64,000 bases of DNA. Source: Hyphomicrobiales bacterium. Its GTDB lineage: Bacteria; Pseudomonadota; Alphaproteobacteria; Rhizobiales; Rhizobiaceae. Below are positions 8,831 to 17,445 of the stretch, piece after piece. The DNA lies in NCBI GenBank assembly GCA_900471815.1, contig UICE01000003.1, positions 85,558 through 149,557 on the forward strand, given 5' to 3'. Every line of letters starts with the position of its first letter. Within the stretch, counting starts at the first letter, position 1. Position numbers and translations under genes: made by a program. The notes below the pieces were generated by a model. That model did no database searches. It worked only from the letters and a program-made list of their open reading frames with translations, and had not been told where the DNA came from.

Positions 8831-9228
8831 TTTTAGACCCCTGTTTGAGCGATACGTCATTGGCTCTTTATCCGACGTCCGGCACCCGATACAGGTCTCT
8901 CATGTCAGTTGGATGACAGACCCGTGACGTGCCGGTGAACAGACTTTCCCTGAGCAGTAAGGATAAGTGAACCACTTTTTCGGCGGCTTAGCAATTCGGC
9001 GAAAGCCTAAATTTATGGGGTATTCCCAATCGTTTCAAAATTACTTCAATAACGACAAAAACATTGTTGGAGACGCCAATTCGGGCAGGGAAAAGGGGCG
9101 AATTGGCCACAATATGACAGCTTCAGCATCAGGACTGAACGCCAGAGCTGGCGAAACAACTTAGGAGACTAAGTTAATTTTCCCATTTGCCGGAGCAGGG
9201 GGATGCCGGGCGGATGGAGGGGGCGACT
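8831..9228. other. 398-bp gene-free gap with a nested hairpin in the binding-protein leader
   Basis: This holds the promoter region of the importer operon; no gene is supported. At 8879-8935 three nested inverted arms occur: CCGGCAC/GTGCCGG (8879-8885, 8929-8935), GGTCT/AGACC (8894-8898, 8918-8922) and TGTCA/TGACA (8903-8907, 8914-8918). They could fold in the 5' leader of the binding-protein mRNA. The rest (8940-9228) is AT-rich and contains nothing I recognise. Confidence 0.4.
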
Positions 9229-10818
9229 CTAATGTCCGCCGCCTCCGGATGCCGGTGCCCCTGGCTTGCGCATCAGGATTGCGAAAACCGCCAGTGATAC
9301 AAAGAGCATTGTCAGGATATAGAAGACATCCATGAAGGACAGCAGCGAGGCCTGCTGATGAACCATGCCGGAGATTCTGCTCAGAGCGGTCGTGGTTCCA
9401 TCCAGTCCATGTGAAGCAAAATTCTTCGACATGGAATTCATCAAATCTTCTGCTTCCGGATTGCCCCAGCGAACATTTTCGGAAAGCTGGGCATAGTGCA
9501 GCGCACCGCGATCAGTGAGTATCTGGTTAATCACTGCCAGCCCGACCGCGCCGCCAAGATTACGCATCAGATTAAACAAGCCGGAAGCGTTTTTCAGGCG
9601 AGCCAGCGGCAAAGTGCCAAGCGCAAGATTATTGATCGGCACCATGCACAGCATGAGCGAACAGCCTCGCAGGATCTGCGGCACAAGCAATTCGTAGAAA
9701 TCCCAGTCCGCAGTAAGATGCGTCATGGTCCAGGTGCCCGCGCCAAAACCGATAAAGCCGATCATGATCATAATACGCGGGTCCATCCTGCCGGACAGGA
9801 AACCGGCTATTGGCGCGGTCATGAACATGGCAAGCCCGCTGACAAACAGCGCTTCCCCGATCATCAACGCGTCATAGCCGCGAATCTGCCCCAAATAGAC
9901 CGGGTAGATATAGGTAAGGCCATAGAGGCCAATACCGAGGACGAACGAGAAGGCTGATCCAAAGGCAAAGTTCAGATTTTTGAAGGCGAAAAGATCTACG
10001 ATGGGCTGTTCGGCGGTAAAGGCCCGATAGAAGAAGATGATGCCACCAATGACCATGACGATGCTGCAATAGTAGACGGCGTGATCCTGCAACCAATCAT
10101 TGCGTGGACCTTCCTCAAGCACATATTCGAGCGAACCGAGGAATGCTGCCATACCGGCGAGGCCCCACCAGTCGAATTTGCTCAACAGGGACCGGTCGCC
10201 CTTGTCGAAGTCGATCAGGTTCCACGCAGCGATCGCAACAGCGATACCGGGGATGACGTTGACAAGAAAGAGCCAATGCCACGAAAAAGCATGGCTCAGA
10301 TAACCACCGACTGTCGGCCCGATCGTTGGGGCCAATGTCGCCACGAGGCCGATCATGGGCGAAACAATGGAGCGCTTGGAGGGCGGGAAAATTGTAAAGG
10401 CAGCCGCAAACACACTTGGGATCATACCACCGCCGATAAAGCCCTGGATGGCGCGGTAGACGATCATCTGGTCAATATTCGTTGCAGTGGCGCAAAGCAC
10501 GCTGGCGGCGGTGAAACCTGCGGCAGATACCGAGAAAAGAATCCGCGTTGAAACCAGCCGTCCCAGAAAACCTGACAGCGGGATCATGATAACTTCGGCG
10601 ATCAGGTAAGAGGTCTGGACCCATGAAATCTCATCAGCGCTGGCGCTGAGGCCTGCCTGAATTTCGGCCAGGGATGCCGAGACGATCTGAATGTCCAGAA
10701 TCGCCATGAACATTCCAAAGACCATCGCCAGAAAGGCGATGGCTTTTTTGGGGTCGATTTTATCTTCCGGAATGGCTGGAGCGCCCGGACCGCCGGCTGC
10801 CGTTGTTGCATTTGCCAT
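9229..10818 (-). CDS. DHA2-family MFS multidrug efflux transporter (EmrB-like)
   Basis: A 529-residue inner-membrane drug:H+ antiporter with about 14 hydrophobic segments. Family signatures include LDIQIVSASLAEIQAGL in the first helix, then SYLIAEVIMIPLSGFLGR, and the antiporter motif C-like GPTVGGYL. The tail is Gly/His rich. It lies 32 bp downstream of an EmrA/HlyD-type adaptor on the same strand, forming an EmrAB-type pair that would pump drugs across both membranes with an outer-membrane channel encoded elsewhere. Control is probably by the divergent TetR gene. Confidence 0.9.
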   Translation of the reverse strand: MANATTAAGGPGAPAIPEDKIDPKKAIAFLAMVFGMFMAILDIQIVSASLAEIQAGLSASADEISWVQTSYLIAEVIMIPLSGFLGRLVSTRILFSVSAAGFTAASVLCATATNIDQMIVYRAIQGFIGGGMIPSVFAAAFTIFPPSKRSIVSPMIGLVATLAPTIGPTVGGYLSHAFSWHWLFLVNVIPGIAVAIAAWNLIDFDKGDRSLLSKFDWWGLAGMAAFLGSLEYVLEEGPRNDWLQDHAVYYCSIVMVIGGIIFFYRAFTAEQPIVDLFAFKNLNFAFGSAFSFVLGIGLYGLTYIYPVYLGQIRGYDALMIGEALFVSGLAMFMTAPIAGFLSGRMDPRIMIMIGFIGFGAGTWTMTHLTADWDFYELLVPQILRGCSLMLCMVPINNLALGTLPLARLKNASGLFNLMRNLGGAVGLAVINQILTDRGALHYAQLSENVRWGNPEAEDLMNSMSKNFASHGLDGTTTALSRISGMVHQQASLLSFMDVFYILTMLFVSLAVFAILMRKPGAPASGGGGH

Positions 10819-10850
10819 AATCGTCGCCCTTTCCGATTCCGGAACCGGAT

Positions 10851-12029
10851 TTACTTGGCTGGAGTCGTCCGCGTGTCGACATCGACAACGACGCTGAGGC
10901 CCGCCTGCAACTTGCCGCTGGCCAAGGCGTCACCCGGCAAGGCAATGCGAACAGGAACACGTTGCACAACCTTGGTGAAGTTACCCGTGGCATTTTCCGG
11001 AGGAAGAAGGGAGAAGACGGCGCCGGAGGCCGGTGCAATCGAAGCAACCGTGCCTTCAAACGTATCGCCATCCAGCGCATCGACCCGAATGTGGACTTTC
11101 TGGCCCACATTTATGTCACGAAGCTGCGTTTCCTTGTAATTTGCATCGATATAGAGCGCATTAACAGGAACGAGTGCAGCCAAACGCTGGCCGGGACTGA
11201 CAAGGTCGCCCTTCTTGGCGGCAAGATTGCCAATGACGCCATCCACTGGTGCACGGATGACGGTAAAGCTCAGGTCGCGCGCTGCTTTGTCTTTCGACAG
11301 TTCGAGCGAGGCAATGGTGCCTTCAGCTTCCTTGTATTGGGCCTCAAGAACGCCGACATTGGCGGCTGCGCTGGCGATCTTTGCATCAGCGGATGCAAGA
11401 TTGGCCTTTGCCTGATCCAATGCGGCAGTTGCATCATCAAGCGTCGACTGCGAAGCAAACCGCGTTGCATGCAACTGATTGGCCCGTACCGAACCGGCTT
11501 GCGCATTGGTCAGCACTGCCTGTGCGCTCAATTTTCCAGCCTGCGCCTCGGTCAGCGAAGCCCTTGCGGCCTCAGTCTGCGCCTTGATACGGTCAAGCGA
11601 AAGCTTCTGCGTGGCAATCTGTGCTTCGGCCTGTTCCTCAGCGAGCGTGTAATCGCCATTATCAAGCGTGATCAATGGATCACCCGCCTTGACGCGCTGG
11701 TTGGCAACAACATTGATCGTATCGATATAGCCGGTCACCTTGGGAGCGATGGCAGTAATATCGCCCTGGATATAGGCGTCATCGGTGGAAACCATAAAAC
11801 GGCCCGTCGTCCAATATCCGTAACCGAAATATGCACCACCGGCGAGCGCCGCCACCAAAATAGTCGTCAGGATCAGCCGTTTGCGGGAGCGCTTGGGAGG
11901 CTCGGCTTTCTTTACGTCAGCGGCAACATCATGTTGCGGCGCTTCCGTAGTTGCGGGCATCTCGGATTTTGAAACTGGAGCCGGGAACTGACGGATGTCA
12001 GCCTCATTCTTTGCTTTGGACGCAGGCAT
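10851..12029 (-). CDS. HlyD/EmrA-type membrane fusion (adaptor) protein
   Basis: A 392-residue periplasmic adaptor. An N-terminal polar region is followed by one membrane anchor (LILTTILVAALAGGAYFGYG), a lipoyl-like half (VSTDDAYIQGDITAIAPKV), a long Ala-rich coiled coil (EEQAEAQ...ASAAANVGVLEAQ) and a beta-barrel domain (VIRAPVDGVIGNLAAKKGD). I take the start at 12029; an in-frame ATG at 12077 would place the TetR operator inside the coding region. It links the MFS pump downstream to an outer-membrane channel. Confidence 0.88.
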   Translation of the reverse strand: MPASKAKNEADIRQFPAPVSKSEMPATTEAPQHDVAADVKKAEPPKRSRKRLILTTILVAALAGGAYFGYGYWTTGRFMVSTDDAYIQGDITAIAPKVTGYIDTINVVANQRVKAGDPLITLDNGDYTLAEEQAEAQIATQKLSLDRIKAQTEAARASLTEAQAGKLSAQAVLTNAQAGSVRANQLHATRFASQSTLDDATAALDQAKANLASADAKIASAAANVGVLEAQYKEAEGTIASLELSKDKAARDLSFTVIRAPVDGVIGNLAAKKGDLVSPGQRLAALVPVNALYIDANYKETQLRDINVGQKVHIRVDALDGDTFEGTVASIAPASGAVFSLLPPENATGNFTKVVQRVPVRIALPGDALASGKLQAGLSVVVDVDTRTTPAK

Positions 12030-12070
12030 TTGGGGTTTCTTTCTACGGATGTTCAGCCATAAAACTGATT

Positions 12071-12142
12071 GAACCATTCGGTTCGATCGTTGACATAGCG
12101 CAATTGAGAGCGCATATCAAGGGGATCGAACCGCTTGGTTCG
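12071..12142. promoter_or_regulatory. Overlapping divergent promoters with two TetR-type operators
   Basis: Two palindromes of the form GAACC-N4-GGTTC lie at 12071-12084 and 12128-12141. Between them is a plus-strand promoter for the TetR gene (TTGACA at 12090-12095, CATATC at 12113-12118) and a minus-strand promoter for the efflux pair (TTGATA, reverse of 12115-12120, and TATGTC, reverse of 12092-12097). Each operator sits at or just past the expected transcription start of one promoter. This layout predicts symmetric repression of pump and regulator. Confidence 0.75.
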
Positions 12143-12176
12143 AAAAAAGAACAACAAACGAGGAAACAGAACGAGA

Positions 12177-12875
12177 ATGTCATCTAAAAAGGCCTATTCG
12201 ACATCATTGTCCACCGCTAACGCGCTGGAAGCAGCGCTATCGGGCGATGAGCGGCAGGGCCGTTTAGCTGCCGGGCAAGATCCGGCAAAGCGTCAGCAAA
12301 TATTGGAGGGTGCGGACCGGGTATTTTCCACAATGGGCTTTGATGCAGCCAGCATGAATGACATTACGCGCGAGGCTGGTGTCTCCAAAGGCACGATCTA
12401 TGTCTATTTCGATAGCAAGGAGGAGCTTTTTCTCGAACTTTGCATCAGTTATCGCGAAAGGCTTTTCAGCGGTATTTATTCCGTCTTTGAGGGCGATTAT
12501 GATTTGCGTGATGCGCTTATCGCATTCGGCAAGGCGCTTTCGATCAAGGTGACGTCCGATGTGGTCATTCGTGCGCAGCGTGTTGTTATCGGTGTGGCCG
12601 AACGCATGCCCTCAATGAGCCGGAGCTTTTACGAGCAGGGCCCGAAAAAGGGGCAGGCGATGATGAAGGCATTTCTGGACAAGCATGTCGCCGCGGGCGA
12701 TCTGGAAATTGAAGATACCGAACTTGCCACCTATCAACTGTCAGATCTTGTGATGACGGGCCTCTTCAAACGCCGGCTGTTTGGCTGCATGGATGAGGCA
12801 CCGACGGAAGAGCAAATCAACAAGACGGTTACTGCGGGTGTCGATGTGTTTCTGAGAGCCTATGGCAAGCGCTGA
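12177..12875 (+). CDS. TetR/AcrR-family repressor of the divergent efflux operon
   Basis: A 232-residue TetR-family regulator. After a polar N-terminal tail of about 40 residues comes the DNA-binding domain: KRQQILEGADRVFSTMGFD, then the helix-turn-helix SMNDITREAGVSKGTIYVYF. The C-terminal part is the variable ligand-binding domain. ATG 12177 is chosen because it follows a purine-rich stretch and lies after the operator; an in-frame TTG at 12135 overlaps the operator. It diverges from the efflux pair, and twin GAACC-N4-GGTTC sites between them suggest control of both. Confidence 0.87.
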   Translation: MSSKKAYSTSLSTANALEAALSGDERQGRLAAGQDPAKRQQILEGADRVFSTMGFDAASMNDITREAGVSKGTIYVYFDSKEELFLELCISYRERLFSGIYSVFEGDYDLRDALIAFGKALSIKVTSDVVIRAQRVVIGVAERMPSMSRSFYEQGPKKGQAMMKAFLDKHVAAGDLEIEDTELATYQLSDLVMTGLFKRRLFGCMDEAPTEEQINKTVTAGVDVFLRAYGKR

Positions 12876-12879
12876 ATAT

Positions 12880-13284
12880 TCAGGCTGTGCCACAGCTGGC
12901 GCAGATGCCGCGAATTTCGATTGTCGTTTTGGAAGGTTTAAACCCATTACCCTTTGTCCATTCACGGACACGGGCAGTGATAACGTCATCTGAAAACTCG
13001 GTAACCTGGCCGCATTTCTCGCAGATCGCGAAGGCGATCATGCCATGGTTATGGCTATGATCATGAGGATGGGAGCAGGCAACAAAGGCATTTATGCTTT
13101 CAAGCCGGTGGATCATCCCGTAATCGAGAAGTTTATCCAGCGCACGATAGACCTGTAAGGGCGCGCGGAAACCATCTTCACGCAATTGGTCCAAAATAGT
13201 GTAGGCGCTCAACGGCCCGTCGGCGCGGGTCAAAGCGTCGAAAACCAGTGACTGGTTCTTGGTGAGTTCCTGAGTGGCCGCCAT
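12880..13284 (-). CDS. zur: Fur-family zinc uptake regulator (Zur-like)
   Basis: A 134-residue Fur-family metalloregulator: an N-terminal winged helix (APLQVYRALDKLLDYGMIHRLES) and a C-terminal metal-binding domain with HPHDHSHNHG and two structural zinc pairs, CEKC and CASC. Zur rather than Fur is inferred because it diverges from a zinc ABC transporter with a palindromic site in the shared gap. With bound zinc it would repress the transporter operon and the downstream chaperone genes. It converges closely (4 bp) with the TetR gene. Confidence 0.87.
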   Translation of the reverse strand: MAATQELTKNQSLVFDALTRADGPLSAYTILDQLREDGFRAPLQVYRALDKLLDYGMIHRLESINAFVACSHPHDHSHNHGMIAFAICEKCGQVTEFSDDVITARVREWTKGNGFKPSKTTIEIRGICASCGTA

Positions 13285-13387
13285 ATTCGCTTGTTCCTTT
13301 TATCTGCTTACTAGATAAGAAATTTTTTCACGAACCGCCAGTGCGTCATCTCTTTTCCACTGATCTCAAATTTGCCATTGTTGACTA

Positions 13388-13404
13388 ATGTAATAACATC
13401 ACAT
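13388..13404. promoter_or_regulatory. Zur box between zur and the zinc transporter operon
   Basis: The 17-bp palindrome ATGTAATAACATCACAT fits ATGT-N-AT-N3-AT-N-ACAT. It is a single base different from the reverse complement of the site at 16205-16221. Both arms are AT-rich, as in known alphaproteobacterial Zur boxes. It lies in the divergent gap and could control both directions. Confidence 0.75.
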
Positions 13405-13471
13405 ACGAAGACGTCAAGAATTTGCCGAGAAGGCTTTCAGTAAATCCGGCTTTTCCGCGAGTTTTACATTT

Positions 13472-14281
13472 ATGACTGAACCAAGTCTGACATTTCGTGA
13501 TCTTACGTTGGGTTACCACAGCCATCCAGCTGTGCATCACCTTAGCGGCGTGGTCGCGCGGGGATCTTTGACAGCCGTTGTCGGATCAAATGGTTCAGGC
13601 AAGTCCACGCTGATGAAGGGTATTGTCGGTGTGTTGAAGCCCATGTCCGGCTCATGCACAGTCGAGAAGGGCATGCGGATCGCCTATCTGCCGCAGCAAT
13701 CAGAGCTTGACCGGTCTTTCCCGGCACGCGTGGTCGATCTCGTATCACTTGGTCTGTGGCCAAGGCGGGGATTACTGGGCCGTTTCAGCAAAGAAGACCG
13801 GGCAAGCGTTTCACAGGCATTGATGGCTGTGGGACTTGGCGGCTTTGAAAAGCGCGGCATTGATACCCTGTCCGGCGGACAATTGCAGCGGGCATTGTTT
13901 GCGCGCGTTCTCGTGCAGGACGCTGACATAATTCTGCTGGACGAACCCTTCAATGCGATCGATGCCAAGACCGTTGCTGATCTCGTCGGCCTCATCAAGC
14001 GCTGGCATGGCGAAAGCCGGACCGTCATGGTTGTCGTGCATGATCTGGAACTGGTGAAGGAACATTTTCCGGAAACCCTGCTTCTGGCCCGCAAGCCAAT
14101 TGCCTGGGGTTCATCCCGCGATACGTTGCGGCCGGAAAATCTTCTCCACGCCCGCCAGTTCCACGAAGCATGGGAAGAAGGCGCTGCATGGTGCGAGGAT
14201 GACCAGTCGCATGGTCACGATCACACGCACGCCCACAATCACAGCGGACCCCATGGCCATATGGAAAAGGGGGCGGCATAG
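13472..14281 (+). CDS. Zinc ABC transporter ATPase (AztA/ZnuC-like)
   Basis: A 269-residue cytoplasmic ATPase with Walker A GSNGSGKST, signature LSGGQLQRALFARVL and Walker B DIILLDEPF. Its C-terminus carries a histidine-rich tail (HGHDHTHAHNHSGPHGH) that could bind zinc. The gene opens the operon ATPase-permease-binding protein after the Zur box. The presence of an AztD-type chaperone downstream makes the AztABCD designation more fitting than ZnuABC; the two subfamilies cannot be separated with certainty by eye. Confidence 0.88.
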   Translation: MTEPSLTFRDLTLGYHSHPAVHHLSGVVARGSLTAVVGSNGSGKSTLMKGIVGVLKPMSGSCTVEKGMRIAYLPQQSELDRSFPARVVDLVSLGLWPRRGLLGRFSKEDRASVSQALMAVGLGGFEKRGIDTLSGGQLQRALFARVLVQDADIILLDEPFNAIDAKTVADLVGLIKRWHGESRTVMVVVHDLELVKEHFPETLLLARKPIAWGSSRDTLRPENLLHARQFHEAWEEGAAWCEDDQSHGHDHTHAHNHSGPHGHMEKGAA

Positions 14282-14282
14282 C

Positions 14283-15149
14283 ATGTATGATTTTCTGATT
14301 GCTCCCTTCGTCGATTATAGCTTCATGCAGCGTGCATTGCTGGGTTCGCTGGCTCTGGCACTTGGCTCATGTCCGGTCGGTGTATTTTTGATGCTGCGTC
14401 GCATGAGCCTGACCGGTGATGCGATGGCGCATGCGATCCTGCCCGGCGCTGCGGTCGGTTTCCTTCTCTATGGTTTGCAGATCGTGCCGATGACAATTGG
14501 CGGGCTGGTTGCCGGTGTCATCGTTGCCTTGGGGGCGGGGGCGGTTTCCCGCTTTACCATCCAGAAGGAGGACGCTTCAATGGCGGCTTTCTATCTCATA
14601 TCGCTGGCGCTGGGTGTTTTGATTGTTTCGCTGCGCGGATCTAATGTTGATCTCATGCATGTCCTGTTCGGCACGGTACTCGCGCTCAATAATGATGCGC
14701 TTGGCCTGATTGGTCTTATCTCGGCAATCAGTGTCGTGACACTGGCAATCTTCTGGCGGGGATTGGTGGCGGAGTGTCTTGATCCGTTATTTCTGCGCTC
14801 TGTCAGCCGCATCGGTACGCCGGTCCATTTCATATTTCTCGGCCTGGTGGTGATAAATCTCGTCGGCGGTTTTCAGGCGCTTGGCACATTGCTTGCTGTC
14901 GGGCTGATGATGCTTCCGGCTGCTGCTGCGCGTTTCTGGACTGCTCGTGTCGGGCCGATGTGCGCCGTGGCCATAGCAATCGGCTTTGCCTCATGTGTCG
15001 GGGGACTGTTGATCTCCTATCATTTTTCGGTGCCATCAGGACCGGCTATTATTCTCTCTGCCGGTGCAGTTTATCTTGGCTCCATCATAATGGGCTCGAG
15101 CGGAATTCTACAAAGCCGCCTTCGCCCTCATCGTCACAGAACCGCATAA
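14283..15149 (+). CDS. Zinc ABC transporter permease (AztB/ZnuB-like)
   Basis: A 288-residue permease of the ABC-3 metal transporter family with about eight or nine hydrophobic helices. The family block LMLRRMSLTGDAMAHAILPG lies near the N-terminus, and GTLLAVGLMMLPAAAARFW near residue 200. ATG 14283 begins one base after the ATPase stop, so translation is coupled. It forms the membrane pore for zinc delivered by the binding protein. Confidence 0.88.
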   Translation: MYDFLIAPFVDYSFMQRALLGSLALALGSCPVGVFLMLRRMSLTGDAMAHAILPGAAVGFLLYGLQIVPMTIGGLVAGVIVALGAGAVSRFTIQKEDASMAAFYLISLALGVLIVSLRGSNVDLMHVLFGTVLALNNDALGLIGLISAISVVTLAIFWRGLVAECLDPLFLRSVSRIGTPVHFIFLGLVVINLVGGFQALGTLLAVGLMMLPAAAARFWTARVGPMCAVAIAIGFASCVGGLLISYHFSVPSGPAIILSAGAVYLGSIIMGSSGILQSRLRPHRHRTA

Positions 15150-15166
15150 AATCAAGGAAAGAGACC

Positions 15167-16153
15167 ATGATCAAAACCCTCAAACTTGCCAGTGCTTTAA
15201 ATGTTATACTATTACTGAGTGCAGCCTATAGTTCTGCTTCTGCCGAAAACCTGAAAGTTGTTTCGAGTTTTTCGATCATCTCTGACTTCGCCAAGAATGT
15301 CGGTGGCGACAAGATCGATCTGACGACGCTGGTTGGCCCGGATGGCGACGCGCATGTTTATGAGCCAAAGCCATCTGATGCCGCAGCTGTTGCCAAAGCT
15401 GATGTTGTGTTGGTCAATGGTTTGAACTTCGAGGGATTTCTGCCGCGGCTTGTAGAAGCAAGCGCCACAAAGGCACCAATCGTTGAATTGACCAAGGGCG
15501 TTGAGCCGTTGAAAAGCGGCGAAGAAGAGCATGATCATGCGAGTGGAGAAGAGCACAAGCATGAAGGCGAAGAGCACAAGCATGAGGGTGAAGCGCATGC
15601 CCATGAAGGACACGATCACGGTGCCTATGATCCGCATGCTTTTCAGTCCATCAGCAACGCAAAGATTTATGTGAAGAATATCGCCGACGCCTTCTGCACG
15701 GCTGATGCTGCAAATTGCGATACCTACAAGACCAACGCTGCCGACTACACCAAGAAGCTCGACGCGACGGAAGCAGATGTGAAGGCCGCAATTGCGTCAA
15801 TTCCGGAAAGCAAGCGCCTCGTCATCACGTCGCACGATGCATTTGGCTATTTTGAACATGAATATGGCCTGAAATTCCTGGCGCCAGAAGGCATTTCGAC
15901 GGATTCGGAAGCCTCTGCTGCTGATATTGTTGCCCTGATCAAGCAGATCAAGGAAGACAAGGCCTCGGCAATCTTTGTCGAGAATATCACCAACCCGCGT
16001 TTGATCGAACAGATTGCCAGCGAAACGAAACTGAACGTCGGCGGCACGCTGTTCTCGGATGCTCTATCCAAGCCTGAGGATGGTGCCGGGACCTATGTCG
16101 AAATGATGCAGCACAATATCACTACATTCAAGAAAGCCATTCTCGGCAGTTAA
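15167..16153 (+). CDS. Zinc-binding periplasmic protein of the ABC transporter (AztC/ZnuA-like)
   Basis: A 328-residue cluster A-I metal-binding protein. It has a signal peptide (LKLASALNVILLLSAAYSSASA) and a long histidine/glutamate loop (about residues 120-150) with repeated EEHKHEGE units, which is a hallmark of zinc carriers. Further ligand regions are DGDAHVYEP near 65, ITSHDAFGYF near 225 and a late acidic position. ATG 15167 has an AAGGAAAGAG site upstream. It collects periplasmic zinc for the AztB-type permease. A terminator follows, then a second Zur box. Confidence 0.88.
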   Translation: MIKTLKLASALNVILLLSAAYSSASAENLKVVSSFSIISDFAKNVGGDKIDLTTLVGPDGDAHVYEPKPSDAAAVAKADVVLVNGLNFEGFLPRLVEASATKAPIVELTKGVEPLKSGEEEHDHASGEEHKHEGEEHKHEGEAHAHEGHDHGAYDPHAFQSISNAKIYVKNIADAFCTADAANCDTYKTNAADYTKKLDATEADVKAAIASIPESKRLVITSHDAFGYFEHEYGLKFLAPEGISTDSEASAADIVALIKQIKEDKASAIFVENITNPRLIEQIASETKLNVGGTLFSDALSKPEDGAGTYVEMMQHNITTFKKAILGS

Positions 16154-16165
16154 TACGGCACGCCG

Positions 16166-16196
16166 GAAAAGCGGAGCAGGACTCCGCTTTTCTTTT
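16166..16196 (+). terminator. Terminator after the zinc-binding protein gene
   Basis: A perfect 11-bp stem GAAAAGCGGAG / CTCCGCTTTTC (16166-16176, 16182-16192) with a 5-base loop and a following TTTT. It separates the transporter operon from the chaperone unit, which has its own Zur box. Confidence 0.8.
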
Positions 16197-16204
16197 ACCC
16201 AGAA

Positions 16205-16221
16205 ATGTTATGTTATTACAT
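16205..16221. promoter_or_regulatory. Second Zur box, upstream of the chaperone gene
   Basis: ATGTTATGTTATTACAT fits the same ATGT-N-AT-N3-AT-N-ACAT pattern as the box at 13388 and lies 13 bp before the start of the AztD-type gene. The short distance suggests that the operator overlaps the promoter or transcription start. Confidence 0.75.
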
Positions 16222-16233
16222 TAGGAGAAAACC

Positions 16234-17439
16234 ATGACACGGCACCTACTTGTGTTCTCGTCTCTCGCCATCACAGCTGGTTTGCTGATGACCCCTGCCT
16301 TGGCAGAGGGAAAAACGGCATGGCGGCTATTCGTCGCCGATCAGGCCGATCCCGTAATACGCGCTCTGGATGCCAAGACCGGCGAGGTGCTGGACACGTT
16401 CAAGATGAAAGCACCAGCCAGCCTTTCGAGGAGCGAAAGTGGTCGCCTGGTATTCGCCAACGAGCGTGATGCTGGCCAATTCTCAGTCATTTCAAGTGGC
16501 ATTTCTGTTGATGATCATGGAGATCACGGGGATCTGAAAGTTGAAAAGCCTACGCTGCTCAATTTGAATTTTGCGGGAAAGAAACCGTCGCACTTTGTCG
16601 ACCACCATGGGCAAATTGCCTTGTTCTTTGATGGGGACGGGGCGGTCAAAATTGTTAAAGAGTCTGACGTTCTGGGCGAGAGGGCCGATGCAAGGGAAGT
16701 GAAAGTTGCCTCGCCGCATCATGGCGTTGCGGTCGCTTTCGGTGAGAAGGTTCTGGTGTCCGAACCGCACCCGACAGAGTCAGTCAAGGAGCTGCCCATC
16801 GGCGTGCGTATTGCCGGAGCGAATAATAAAGTTTCAGGAGAATTGTATGATTGCCCGGATCTCCACGGCGAAGCGGCCTCAGGCAGTATCGTCGCCATAG
16901 CCTGTAAATCGGGTCTGCTTCTGGTGAAATCGGCGAATGACGAGCTGGAGATCAATCATCTTGGTTATTCAAAATCGCTTCCAGAGGGCAAGTCCTCAAC
17001 TTTGGTTGGTGGCAAGGGGCTACAGTATTTTCTGGGCAATTACGGGCCGCAGGCGGTGGTTCTGATTGATCCAACCGCTGAAGATGCATTCCGTCTGATC
17101 GAGCTTCCCGCACGCCGCGTTCATTTTGCTGTCGATTCTGTGCGCCCGCGCTTTGCCTATATCTTTACCGAGGATGGTCAACTGCACCAGCTGGACGTCA
17201 TCACCGGCAAGATTGAAAAATCGCTACAGCTTACAGAGCCTTACAGCATGGACGGCCATTGGAACCTGCCGCGGCCTCGAATTGCCGTCGCAGGCGATGA
17301 CATCATACTTACCGACCCTCTGAAAAGCCGGTTGCAGGTCATTGACGCAGCCCGTTTCGAAAAGTCCCGCGATATTCCAGTTGAAGGCACTCCTTACAAT
17401 GTTGTGGCCATAGGCGGGTCGGGCGAAGTTCACGAGTAA
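16234..17439 (+). CDS. Periplasmic zinc metallochaperone (AztD-like beta-propeller)
   Basis: A 401-residue exported protein with signal peptide (LLVFSSLAITAGLLMTPALA) and repeated beta-propeller-like strands. Histidine clusters stand out: DDHGDHGD near 95, FVDHHGQ near 123 and ASPHHGVAV near 158. These features and the position directly after an AztABC-type transporter match the AztD zinc chaperones described in Paracoccus, which deliver zinc to AztC. It has its own Zur box, and is followed by a COG0523 GTPase. Confidence 0.82.
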   Translation: MTRHLLVFSSLAITAGLLMTPALAEGKTAWRLFVADQADPVIRALDAKTGEVLDTFKMKAPASLSRSESGRLVFANERDAGQFSVISSGISVDDHGDHGDLKVEKPTLLNLNFAGKKPSHFVDHHGQIALFFDGDGAVKIVKESDVLGERADAREVKVASPHHGVAVAFGEKVLVSEPHPTESVKELPIGVRIAGANNKVSGELYDCPDLHGEAASGSIVAIACKSGLLLVKSANDELEINHLGYSKSLPEGKSSTLVGGKGLQYFLGNYGPQAVVLIDPTAEDAFRLIELPARRVHFAVDSVRPRFAYIFTEDGQLHQLDVITGKIEKSLQLTEPYSMDGHWNLPRPRIAVAGDDIILTDPLKSRLQVIDAARFEKSRDIPVEGTPYNVVAIGGSGEVHE

Positions 17440-17445
17440 TCTTAT

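Noticed and set aside
10962-11972. Plus-strand open frame of 336 codons
   Set aside because: It is antisense to the EmrA/HlyD-type adaptor gene; the product is cysteine- and arginine-rich shadow sequence without a ribosome-binding site.
15520-15610. Tandem repeat resembling a minisatellite or CRISPR-like array
   Set aside because: The repeats encode the His/Glu metal-binding loop of the zinc carrier and are in frame; there are no spacers.
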